Below, piece by piece: positions 1-7,014 of a stretch of 18,511 bases of DNA (its first letter is position 1; each line of letters opens with the position of its first letter). The stretch covers positions 1 to 18,511 of the forward strand of contig CALAYS010000065.1 of NCBI GenBank assembly GCA_937895515.1, read 5' to 3'. A program made the translations under genes and the position numbers. Source of the stretch: an uncultured bacterium. GTDB taxonomy: Bacteria; Patescibacteriota; Minisyncoccia; Phycocordibacterales; UBA9973. The notes beneath the pieces were generated by a model. That model did no database searches. It was not told the DNA's origin and worked only from the letters and a program-made list of their open reading frames with translations.

Positions 1-199
1 TTCTTTTTAAAAAGTTTAAAGCACCGTCTTCTTCATTTTCAGGCATAACAGTTATAAAGACTGTACCACGGTCGGCTTTGTCGTTAACATCTACAGTTGA
101 AACCGTAATTAATGATTTACCATTAGTCTCTCGGGAAATGTATTCTGCAACTATTTCACGAATACGGTTTTTGATTTTCTCAGATTTCATTTCAGACAT
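1..199 (-). CDS. rbfA: Ribosome-binding factor A, N-terminal part (cut by window edge)
   Basis: Only the first 66 codons lie in the window; the gene continues past position 1. The product begins MSEMKSEKIKNRIREIVAEY and continues with a VSTVDV strand and a GTVFITV strand, the helix-then-beta pattern at the start of RbfA, a small KH-like protein that binds the 30S subunit and helps mature the 16S rRNA 5' region. The ATG at 199-197 is one base downstream of the infB stop codon (203-201), so the two genes are almost certainly cotranscribed and probably translationally coupled. infB-rbfA adjacency is conserved in many bacteria and supports the call. No separate promoter or ribosome binding site is visible. 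The C-terminal half cannot be assessed. Confidence 0.85.
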   Translation of the reverse strand, partial: MSEMKSEKIKNRIREIVAEYISRETNGKSLITVSTVDVNDKADRGTVFITVMPENEEDGALNFLKR

Positions 200-200
200 A

Positions 201-1697
201 TTATACAGTTTTCATTGTTATGGCTTGTAATACATCACCTGGGGCAATGGTGACTTTGCTTTCAATTTGTAGTCCACATTCATCACCTTCAAAAACTTCT
301 TTGGCTTTACTTTTATTGTGTTGCATTTCAGTAATTTTACCGGTACCAATTTCATTTTCACGGCGCATTATTGTAACTATTGCACCATGGTTAGCCGAGC
401 CTAATTCCACACGACAACCCACAACTTGTTTGTCTTTTGTTTGACCAAAGATTTTTAAAACTTTGAGTGACCCAGTAACTTCTTTTGTTTCTTTTCTTGG
501 ACGACGATTTTCAAGCTCAATTTCCAAATATTCAGTAAGCTTATAAATAATATCAAACATCATTACTGTTGTGCCTAGTTGTTCACGCAGATCAGTAGCT
601 TTTTTATCCATAGATGTATGGAACCCAACAATGATTGTATTTTTATCAGTTGAAGCCATTCGAAGATCATTTTCCGAAATACTACCTACACCAGTGTGGA
701 TAATATAAAATCCATTTTCTTCGTTTGTTAATTTATTAACTTCTTTTTCAATTGCTTCAATACTACCCACAACATCAGATTTAATAATCAAAGGAATAGA
801 AAATTCACTTTGTTTAACTTGAAGTCTATTTTGAACAATCAAATGTTCTTTGTTTTCAGTTACTCTTTTTTCAGCATCTTTTTTATTATCAAAACTTTCA
901 AAACTACATCCAACATCTGGTACATTATCAAAACCTACAATGTTAACAGGGGATGAACAATAAGAAACAGTAATTGGTTTGTTTAAAAAGTTCTCCATCA
1001 TTCTAACCGTAACAAGAGATGTCCCAGATACAATAAAACAACCTTTGGTAAGAGTTCCTTCTTTGATTAAAAGAGTCGCTGTAATGCCTCGTTTTGGGTC
1101 TCTGTGAGACTCTAATACTACACCCGATGCTGGTTTAGCCAAGTCAGCCTTAAGTTCGTTAAATTCTGATACAAATAAAATAAGGTCTAGTAGTTCGTTT
1201 ACACCTTCTCCGGTTTTAGCCGATATTGGAATCCAAGAAATTGTTCCACCCATACCTTCTAAATAAATACCGTGCTCCATTAGTGTATTTTTAGTTCTTT
1301 CTATATTTGCTCCGGGTTTATCGATTTTGTTTATAGCTACGATATAAGGCGTATCGCTTTCAATGATTGCGTTATAAGCTTCTATAGTTTGAGCTTTTAC
1401 TCCATCTTCCGCAGACACTACAAGCACTGCAACATCTGCTGCGTTTGCTCCTCGAACACGCATACCAGTAAAAGCCGCATGTCCTGGTGTATCTAGAAAA
1501 GTTATTTTTTTTAATTCACCCTCTTTAGTTTCGTGGAGTACTTCATAAGCTGCAATGTGTTGAGTAATACCACCTGATTCACCACCAACAATGTTTGATT
1601 TTCGGATATAGTCAAGTAATGTTGATTTACCATGGTCAACATGCCCCATAATACTAGCTACAGGGGACCTCGAAATAATTTTTGGTGTAGGTGACAT
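201..1697 (-). CDS. infB: Translation initiation factor IF-2, short form
   Basis: IF2 is the GTPase that brings initiator tRNA to the 30S subunit and promotes 50S joining. The GTPase motifs are all present: G1 GHVDHGKS (residues 18-25), the Thr of GGITQH (about 42-47), G3 DTPGH (69-73), G4 NKID (123-126) and G5 SAK (159-161). Domain II, the linker and the C-terminal fMet-tRNA-binding domain follow, ending VTIAPGDVLQAITMKTV. At 498 aa it is far shorter than typical IF2 (roughly 700-900 aa): the G domain begins about 12 residues from the start, so the N-terminal region is missing. The DUF4446 gene stops only 18 nt upstream, so the N-terminus has not been overlooked. The 18-nt gap is AT-only with no Shine-Dalgarno. 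It lies in a minus-strand operon, DUF4446-infB-rbfA. Confidence 0.96.
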   Translation of the reverse strand: MSPTPKIISRSPVASIMGHVDHGKSTLLDYIRKSNIVGGESGGITQHIAAYEVLHETKEGELKKITFLDTPGHAAFTGMRVRGANAADVAVLVVSAEDGVKAQTIEAYNAIIESDTPYIVAINKIDKPGANIERTKNTLMEHGIYLEGMGGTISWIPISAKTGEGVNELLDLILFVSEFNELKADLAKPASGVVLESHRDPKRGITATLLIKEGTLTKGCFIVSGTSLVTVRMMENFLNKPITVSYCSSPVNIVGFDNVPDVGCSFESFDNKKDAEKRVTENKEHLIVQNRLQVKQSEFSIPLIIKSDVVGSIEAIEKEVNKLTNEENGFYIIHTGVGSISENDLRMASTDKNTIIVGFHTSMDKKATDLREQLGTTVMMFDIIYKLTEYLEIELENRRPRKETKEVTGSLKVLKIFGQTKDKQVVGCRVELGSANHGAIVTIMRRENEIGTGKITEMQHNKSKAKEVFEGDECGLQIESKVTIAPGDVLQAITMKTV

Positions 1698-1715
1698 ATT
1701 TTTATTATTTATATA

Positions 1716-2177
1716 TTAAACTTTTTCTTGTTTTGCTGACTCCAAAACACTTTTTTCTTCATTGGTTAATTCATATTCGGCTTTACCACCACGAACAGGT
1801 TTGGCAAATACGCTCATTCTGTCTCTTGTGTATAAAGAAGATAAAATCACACCATCTGCATTATCATCAATTATTGCAATAGCAAAACTTTGGTTTGATC
1901 CAGCATCTTCAAAAGGTTTGAATCGTAGTGTGCTAACATTACGAATTCTACTTTTTAGTTTATCGTTAAGGTTTGCAATATCATTAGCATTTTTAACCGC
2001 ATGTGCATTATGAGCATTAAGTCGTGACTGCATGTCATGGATTATATTTTCTAATGATTTCCCGTTTTGACCTTGAAATATTGATTTAAGCCGTCGTTCT
2101 AAAAAAATAGCGTGAATTATAAGAATAATTACGATAATAGCTAAAACTATGGCAATAATATAAATAGGTGAAAACAT
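1716..2177 (-). CDS. DUF4446 family membrane-anchored protein
   Basis: Small protein of unknown function, about 153 aa from the chosen start. Residues about 4-25 form one strongly hydrophobic membrane segment, followed by a basic stretch (ERRLKS), a helical probably coiled-coil region, and a C-terminal globular part containing RFKPFEDAGSNQSFAIAIID and SSLYTRDR, which fits the DUF4446 pattern. I expect the soluble part to be cytoplasmic. A longer reading from GTG at 2192 exists, but that GTG overlaps a perfect TATAAT (2189-2184) lying exactly 6 nt before ATG 2177, so the shorter start is favoured. It appears to be first in an operon with infB and rbfA. The family has no established biochemical function that I can state. 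Confidence 0.75.
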   Translation of the reverse strand: MFSPIYIIAIVLAIIVIILIIHAIFLERRLKSIFQGQNGKSLENIIHDMQSRLNAHNAHAVKNANDIANLNDKLKSRIRNVSTLRFKPFEDAGSNQSFAIAIIDDNADGVILSSLYTRDRMSVFAKPVRGGKAEYELTNEEKSVLESAKQEKV

Positions 2178-2183
2178 AAGGAC

Positions 2184-2211
2184 ATTATACACTAAAACGC
2201 TTATTTTGCAA
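2184..2211 (-). promoter_or_regulatory. Promoter of DUF4446-infB-rbfA operon
   Basis: On the minus strand TTGCAA (2211-2206) is followed by a 16-nt spacer and a perfect TATAAT (2189-2184). The ATG starts 6 nt after the -10 box, where transcription would be expected to begin, so the mRNA is predicted to be leaderless. The -35 hexamer is palindromic and is shared with the opposite promoter of the cysteine desulfurase gene. Confidence 0.6.
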
Positions 2212-2234
2212 GGACTTTTTAATTATGCTAACAT
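2206..2234 (+). promoter_or_regulatory. Promoter of cysteine desulfurase gene
   Basis: TTGCAA (2206-2211), a 17-nt spacer ending in TGC (extended -10), then TAACAT (2229-2234). The gene's ATG (2241) is 6 nt after the -10 box, predicting a leaderless transcript. The same palindromic TTGCAA serves the divergent DUF4446 promoter. Confidence 0.5.
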
Positions 2235-2240
2235 AAATTT

Positions 2241-3473
2241 ATGTCTATATTTTTTAAAAATAATATATATCTTGACTCGGCCAGTGGTAGGATTTTAGAA
2301 AAATCCGTTATTCGAGCTATGGATTCTATTTTAAAGAAAAAAATAGCAAATCCTGCGTCTGGTCATTATTTCGGTATATCAGCCAAGAACATTCTTGAAG
2401 ACTCTCGAAAATATATTGCTACAACAATTAATGCTCATTCTGATACTATTATTTTTACCGGATCTGGCACGGAAAGCACCTCACTTGCAATCATTGGAAC
2501 AGTATATGAAGCTCGTAAAAAAATAACAAAACCACACATTGTAACTTCCAGTATTGAACATAGTTCTGTAATTAATACTTGCCGGATGTTGGAATCTATG
2601 GATTTAGCCGAAGTTAGTTATATTAAACCTGATCAAACAAATGGTTCTCTTAATCCAGATGATATCTTTAATGCTATTAAAGAAAATACAGTTTTAGTTT
2701 CAATTCATATGGTTAATAGTGAAATTGGTATAATCCAAAACATTCCTGACATAATTAAAAAAATAGATAAAATAAAAGAAGAAAAATACAAAATAACAAA
2801 AATGCGTTTTTCTTCGGGTGCTTATTATCCTTATGTTCATATTGATGCTTGCCAAGCATATGCGCATTTGGATTTAATTCCAATAATAAAATCTGGTGTG
2901 GACATGATAACTTTTAACAGTGTTAAAATTGGGGGACCATCAGGAATTGCTGTTCTATATAAAAAAAGAAAAGTTTTATTGTCTCCAATTTATAATGGTG
3001 GGGATCAAGAATATGGTTTACGTCCAGGGACACAATCACCATTTTTAGCTTATGGTTTTAAAAAAGCTTGTGAAATTTTAGTTAAAGATAGATTACAAAA
3101 TGAAAAAAAATATAAAGAATTAAAAGATTATTTTTTAAAAGAATTAAATAATTTATCTCAAAAAGAAAATTTTCCATTTTATGAAAATAGTAGTGAATTT
3201 TCTATACCAAGTATTGTTTCAATTTCTTTCCCGTATTTTACTGGTCAACAATTTGCGATAGAGCTTGATATGCGGGGAATTGCAGTATCCAGTAAAAGCG
3301 CTTGTAATACAATTGATGACACCGAATCGTATGTAATTAAAGAAATTAGAAAAGATTCAGGGTTGGGAACTATTCGAATATCATTTTCCCCAGATACAAA
3401 AAAAAGCCATATTAATAAACTCTTAAAAGAAATTAAAAGTATCGTGCAGACATATCGCACTGTGTTATACTAA
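2241..3473 (+). CDS. Cysteine desulfurase (NifS/IscS-like, class V aminotransferase fold)
   Basis: PLP enzyme that converts L-cysteine to L-alanine and leaves a persulfide sulfur on its own cysteine for Fe-S clusters or tRNA thiolation. Visible hallmarks are His107 (IEHSS), Asp202 and Gln205 (HIDACQAYAH), the PLP lysine Lys229 (NSVKIGGPSG) and the persulfide-carrying Cys355 (SSKSACNT). Two oddities: the residue before the PLP lysine is Val, where IscS-type proteins usually have His, and a lysine-rich insertion of about 20 residues (around 175-198) precedes the PLP aspartate. Length (410 aa) is normal. No IscU, SufU or thiouridylase gene lies in the window, so the sulfur acceptor is unknown. 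The next gene, clpB, starts 6 nt after its stop. IscS versus SufS type cannot be settled by eye. Confidence 0.9.
   Translation: MSIFFKNNIYLDSASGRILEKSVIRAMDSILKKKIANPASGHYFGISAKNILEDSRKYIATTINAHSDTIIFTGSGTESTSLAIIGTVYEARKKITKPHIVTSSIEHSSVINTCRMLESMDLAEVSYIKPDQTNGSLNPDDIFNAIKENTVLVSIHMVNSEIGIIQNIPDIIKKIDKIKEEKYKITKMRFSSGAYYPYVHIDACQAYAHLDLIPIIKSGVDMITFNSVKIGGPSGIAVLYKKRKVLLSPIYNGGDQEYGLRPGTQSPFLAYGFKKACEILVKDRLQNEKKYKELKDYFLKELNNLSQKENFPFYENSSEFSIPSIVSISFPYFTGQQFAIELDMRGIAVSSKSACNTIDDTESYVIKEIRKDSGLGTIRISFSPDTKKSHINKLLKEIKSIVQTYRTVLY
3463..3471 (+). promoter_or_regulatory. Extended -10 promoter of clpB
   Basis: TGTTATACT is an extended -10 (TGn plus TATACT, 3466-3471) overlapping the stop codon of the upstream gene. 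It ends 8 nt before the clpB ATG at 3480. A weak -35 candidate GTGCAG lies at 3444-3449 with a 16-nt spacer. No CIRCE-type heat-shock operator is visible. Confidence 0.45.
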
Positions 3474-3479
3474 CAATAT

Positions 3480-6182
3480 ATGCCACCATTTAATCATTTT
3501 ACAACCAAAGCCAAAGAAGTAATTCGTCATGCACACGAATTTGTAATTGAACGTGGTCAAAACCATGTTTCAGCTCTTCATTTATTTGCAGCTCTTGTTA
3601 CACAAGAGGATTCTTTGATATTACCGTTACTTGAAAAAATCGACATTGATACTGCACATTTGATTGATGTAATACTTGAACAAATCGAACTACCAGAACG
3701 CGGTAATACTCTTTCACCTTCATACCAAATTTATCTAACTCCAGATTTAGCCCAAGTCATTGAACATTCTAGTAAAGTAGCCGCCGCACACAAAAGTGAA
3801 TTTGTTGATGTTGAACATTTATTTTTAGCTTTGTTTGATATTGAATCTGATGCTAAAAATATAATTAACCGATTTAAAATAACAAAAGAAAGTGTTACTA
3901 GTGTTATTAACGAAGTTAAAAAAGATATTTCTGGTAATAGTTCAGTATCCAGTAGTAAAAAGGCTAAAAATCTTGAAAAATATGCACGTAATTTAACTAA
4001 TTTAGCTAAAGAAGATAAATTAGATCCTGTAATTGGGCGTGACAGTGAAATAATGCGCATCATGCAAATACTTTCTCGCAGAACTAAAAATAACCCAATA
4101 CTAATTGGTGAAGCCGGTACTGGTAAAACCGCAGTTGTTGAGGGTTTAGCAAATAGAATAGTCAAAGGTGATGTACCAGATACTTTGAAAGATAAAGAAG
4201 TAGTTTCTCTTGATTTAGGGCTTCTTTTAGCTGGTACAAAATACCGTGGTGAATTTGAAGAGCGTCTTCGCGCAATAATGAAAGAGATTGAAAAATCCGA
4301 TGGTAAAATAATTTTATTTATTGACGAGCTTCATACTATTGTTGGGGCTGGTGCGTCTGAAGGATCTCTTGATGCATCAAATATGCTTAAGCCTGCTCTT
4401 GCTCGCGGGGAATTGCGCGCTATTGGGGCAACAACAATCAAAGAATATCAAAAACATATTGAAAAAGACCCAGCATTAGCAAGACGTTTTCAACCAGTTT
4501 ATATTGAAGAACCAAGTGTTGAAGATGCTGTTACTATTCTTCGAGGACTTAAAGATAAATATGAAATTTTTCATGGTGTTCATATTACTGATGATGCTAT
4601 TATTGCAGCAGTTAATTTATCATCACGATATATTACAAACCGATTTTTACCAGATAAAGCTGTGGACTTGATTGATGAAGCATCATCATCTTTAAAAATT
4701 GCACTTGAAAATAAACCAGCGTTATTAGAAGAATCGCATCGCAAAATAATGCGTCTTGAAATCGAGCGTGAAGCACTACGTAAAGATACAATGGAATATG
4801 TTGAATCAAAAATTCCCAAAGAAACAAAAGATCGTCTAGCTATAATTGATGAAGAAATAAAAATAGAAAAAGCTAAAAATAAAGATTTAGAATCTCGCTG
4901 GCTTAATGAAAAAGACATTGTTGTTAGTGTTCGCCAAATTAAAAAGGACTTAGAAATGCTTCGTCTTGAAGCAGAGAATACTGAATTAAAGCAAGACCTT
5001 GCTCGCGCCGCTGAAATTCGATATGGCGAAATTCCAGCTCTTAAAAAAGAACTTGAGCAAAAAATGCTTAAGCTTAAAAAGCTACAAAAAATTCGCCGAG
5101 TCTTAAAAGAAGAAATAACTGCCGAAGATATTGCCGAAGTAGTATCACGTTGGACTGGTATACCACTTATGCGTATGCTAGAAGAAGAAAAACAAAAATT
5201 AATGCGTATGGAAGAAGAGCTTCGAATGCGTGTTGTTGGCCAAGATGAGGCTGTTCGTAAAGTTGCTGAAACTGTTCGCCGTAACCGTGCGGGGATATCT
5301 GACCCTAATCGCCCAATTGGATCATTTATTTTCTTGGGTCCAACTGGTGTTGGTAAAACCGAGCTTACCAAAGCTTTGGCTGAATTCATGTTCAATGATG
5401 ACAAAGCATTGATTCGAGTTGATATGAGCGAATACATGGAGCGTCACAGTGTGTCTAAACTAGTTGGTTCACCACCAGGATATGTTGGGCACGATGACTC
5501 TGGCCAATTAACCGAAGCTGTCCGCCACCGCCCTTATTCTGTAATTTTATTTGATGAAATAGAAAAAGCCCATCCCGAAGTATTTAATATATTGCTTCAA
5601 GTACTTGATGAAGGCCGGTTGACTGATTCCAAAGGCCGAGTAGTTAATTTCCGAAACTCAATAATAATTTTGACATCAAATATTGGGTCACAATTTATTG
5701 ATAAAATGGAATCAATTGGTTTTGGAACATATAATCAAAATACAGCTTACAATGATGCCAAAGACCGAGTAATGGATGCACTTAAAAATCATTTCCGCCC
5801 AGAATTTTTAAATCGTCTTGATGAAATTGTAATGTTTGATGTGCTTTCACCTGAATCAATTCGTGAAATTGTAAATATTCGAACTCAAATTATTCGTGAT
5901 CGGTTATTAACCAAAGGCATTAGTTTAACTATTACCGATGGGGCGTATAGCTATTTAGCTAAAGAAGGCTATGACCCACATTATGGAGCGCGCCCACTAA
6001 ACCGTCTTATTCAAACTAAAATCCTTAACCCTGTTGCAAGTCATATTATTTCTCATGACATAACCCCAGGGGCTGTAGTTGAAGTAAGTGAAAAGAATGG
6101 GGAACTAATAGTTGAAACTAAAACTAATAAAAAAGTTAAATCCAGCGTTACTACAAAAACTCGCTCAAAACAAGTAATATAG
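3480..6182 (+). CDS. clpB: ClpB-type AAA+ disaggregase/unfoldase with a ClpC-like IGF loop
   Basis: Hsp100 ring ATPase that threads proteins through its central pore. Domains: Clp_N repeats (about 1-150); AAA-1 with Walker A GEAGTGKT (210-217), pore loop KYRGEFEER (254-262) and Walker B ILFIDE (278-283); a long coiled middle domain (about 405-545) with ClpB-like LARAAEIRYGEIPALKKELE (507-526); AAA-2 with Walker A GPTGVGKT (620-627), pore loop GYVG (667-670) and Walker B VILFDE (688-693); and a C-terminal domain with GYDPHYGARPLNR. The full-length middle domain argues for ClpB (DnaK-linked disaggregation). However, SIGFG (745-749) sits where ClpC/ClpA carry the tripeptide that docks ClpP, and ClpB normally lacks it. 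An annotation as a Clp protease ATP-binding subunit is therefore also defensible. No clpP lies in the window. Confidence 0.92.
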   Translation: MPPFNHFTTKAKEVIRHAHEFVIERGQNHVSALHLFAALVTQEDSLILPLLEKIDIDTAHLIDVILEQIELPERGNTLSPSYQIYLTPDLAQVIEHSSKVAAAHKSEFVDVEHLFLALFDIESDAKNIINRFKITKESVTSVINEVKKDISGNSSVSSSKKAKNLEKYARNLTNLAKEDKLDPVIGRDSEIMRIMQILSRRTKNNPILIGEAGTGKTAVVEGLANRIVKGDVPDTLKDKEVVSLDLGLLLAGTKYRGEFEERLRAIMKEIEKSDGKIILFIDELHTIVGAGASEGSLDASNMLKPALARGELRAIGATTIKEYQKHIEKDPALARRFQPVYIEEPSVEDAVTILRGLKDKYEIFHGVHITDDAIIAAVNLSSRYITNRFLPDKAVDLIDEASSSLKIALENKPALLEESHRKIMRLEIEREALRKDTMEYVESKIPKETKDRLAIIDEEIKIEKAKNKDLESRWLNEKDIVVSVRQIKKDLEMLRLEAENTELKQDLARAAEIRYGEIPALKKELEQKMLKLKKLQKIRRVLKEEITAEDIAEVVSRWTGIPLMRMLEEEKQKLMRMEEELRMRVVGQDEAVRKVAETVRRNRAGISDPNRPIGSFIFLGPTGVGKTELTKALAEFMFNDDKALIRVDMSEYMERHSVSKLVGSPPGYVGHDDSGQLTEAVRHRPYSVILFDEIEKAHPEVFNILLQVLDEGRLTDSKGRVVNFRNSIIILTSNIGSQFIDKMESIGFGTYNQNTAYNDAKDRVMDALKNHFRPEFLNRLDEIVMFDVLSPESIREIVNIRTQIIRDRLLTKGISLTITDGAYSYLAKEGYDPHYGARPLNRLIQTKILNPVASHIISHDITPGAVVEVSEKNGELIVETKTNKKVKSSVTTKTRSKQVI

Positions 6183-6192
6183 AAAATAAAAT

Positions 6193-6217
6193 GACCAGGT
6201 TTTAATCCTGGTCGTTT
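6193..6217. terminator. Bidirectional terminator between clpB and the Nudix-like gene
   Basis: A perfect 7-bp stem GACCAGG/CCTGGTC (6193-6199 with 6207-6213) has a 7-nt loop. A T-rich tract follows on the plus strand and an ATTTTATTTT tract on the minus strand, so it can end both convergent genes. The stop codon of the minus-strand gene (6204-6202) lies in the loop. Confidence 0.8.
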
Positions 6218-6792
6218 TGTTTATCTTCTGGTGGAAAATATTTTTCCCATTTAAAGTAGGTTATATAGTCTTCCTGTTTTTCTTTATATTCATCTTTATA
6301 AAGACTATTCGGGAGCCATGCTTCATAGTGATACATGGTTCTTTTAGACGTAAGACCAGGATATGTTTTTGATTTTCCAACTTGGATTTCTTTATTTAAT
6401 CTTTTTAACTTCTTTAGAAGGCCTATTTTTGTTATTCCTAGCTCTTCTTCTAGAAGTCTTTTTAATCCTTCTTTAGGACTTTCATTTAAAAATAATTTTT
6501 CAGCGGGTAGAGTATAACTATTGGGTATTAACCTATACCTTACAGTTCCATTTTTAAAAACTTGTCTATTTTCAACTAAGATGTATTCTTCACCATTTAT
6601 TTTATGGTGAAGAGAAACTTTTACAGTTTTTGAAAACCGAACCATTTCTTTATCTACAAACTTAATTTTGCACTCATTTCGATGAATCTCTCTACGGAGA
6701 TGATTTAACGTTTTGGAGAAATTATCTTTTCCCCATTTTTTTGTGCTTATTCCATGTTTTTGGAGTAAAGCAAAAGGGGATAATTTTCTCAT
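6202..6792 (-). CDS. Nudix-like domain protein with a degenerate Nudix box
   Basis: A 196-aa protein that probably has a Nudix hydrolase fold. The Nudix box GX5EX7REUXEEXGU is recognisable but altered: Glu104 is followed after seven residues by RLLEEELGI (112-120). The helix Glu116/Glu117 and Gly119 are kept, but the leading Gly is Glu98 and the RE pair is RL. Nudix enzymes cleave nucleoside diphosphates linked to another moiety; loss of the RE glutamate suggests weak or absent hydrolysis, or a binding role. The N-terminal 50 residues are basic and helical, and the C-terminus is acidic (EDKQNDQD). The AAAAGAGAA just before the ATG is a weak Shine-Dalgarno-like stretch. The gene is monocistronic and convergent with clpB. 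The fold assignment is by motif only. Confidence 0.55.
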   Translation of the reverse strand: MRKLSPFALLQKHGISTKKWGKDNFSKTLNHLRREIHRNECKIKFVDKEMVRFSKTVKVSLHHKINGEEYILVENRQVFKNGTVRYRLIPNSYTLPAEKLFLNESPKEGLKRLLEEELGITKIGLLKKLKRLNKEIQVGKSKTYPGLTSKRTMYHYEAWLPNSLYKDEYKEKQEDYITYFKWEKYFPPEDKQNDQD

Positions 6793-6851
6793 TTCTCTTT
6801 TCTTTTAATTATCTAAACTGTAGAACAAATCAACCTAAAAGTCAAAAATAG

Positions 6852-6879
6852 TTGAAATTATGGTCAAAATCTGTATAAT
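6852..6879 (+). promoter_or_regulatory. Promoter of tRNA-Tyr
   Basis: TTGAAA (6852-6857), a 16-nt spacer and a perfect TATAAT (6874-6879). The tRNA starts 9 nt downstream, allowing almost no 5' leader. Confidence 0.65.
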
Positions 6880-6887
6880 AGTCTCAT

Positions 6888-6968
6888 GCGTCGATGGTAG
6901 AGTGGTCAATTACAACAGACTGTAAATCTGTCGCTTCGGCTTCGTTGGTTCGAATCCAACTCGGCGCA
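6888..6968 (+). tRNA. tRNA-Tyr (GUA)
   Basis: An 81-nt class II tRNA. The acceptor stem GCGTCGA pairs with TCGGCGC, with A as discriminator. The anticodon arm is ACAGA-CTGTAAA-TCTGT, giving anticodon GTA. A long variable arm (CGCTTCGGCTTCG region) fits tRNA-Tyr, and the T arm is GTTGG-TTCGAAT-CCAAC. The 3' CCA is not encoded. Confidence 0.95.
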
Positions 6969-6975
6969 CATAAAT

Positions 6976-6998
6976 AAATCTCCCTTTGGGAGATTTTT
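6976..6998 (+). terminator. Terminator after tRNA-Tyr
   Basis: A perfect 9-bp stem AAATCTCCC/GGGAGATTT (6976-6984 with 6988-6996) has a 3-nt loop and ends in a short T run. The dacB -10 box begins 5 nt later. Confidence 0.75.
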
Positions 6999-7002
6999 AG
7001 GT

Positions 7003-7008
7003 TATAAT
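7003..7008 (+). promoter_or_regulatory. -10 box of dacB
   Basis: A perfect TATAAT is separated from the GTG start codon (7015) by exactly 6 nt. The upstream terminator hairpin occupies the -35 region and no convincing -35 hexamer is visible. The geometry matches other predicted leaderless starts in the window. Confidence 0.5.
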
Positions 7009-7014
7009 TAAATA

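Noticed and set aside
2178..2192. GTG start giving a 158-aa DUF4446 protein
   Set aside because: The GTG overlaps the perfect TATAAT promoter box, so it would not be on the predicted transcript.
4580..5437. A 285-codon open frame antisense to clpB
   Set aside because: It is rich in Ser, Arg and Ile, lacks any recognisable domain, and lies wholly opposite conserved ClpB coding sequence; it is a codon-bias shadow.
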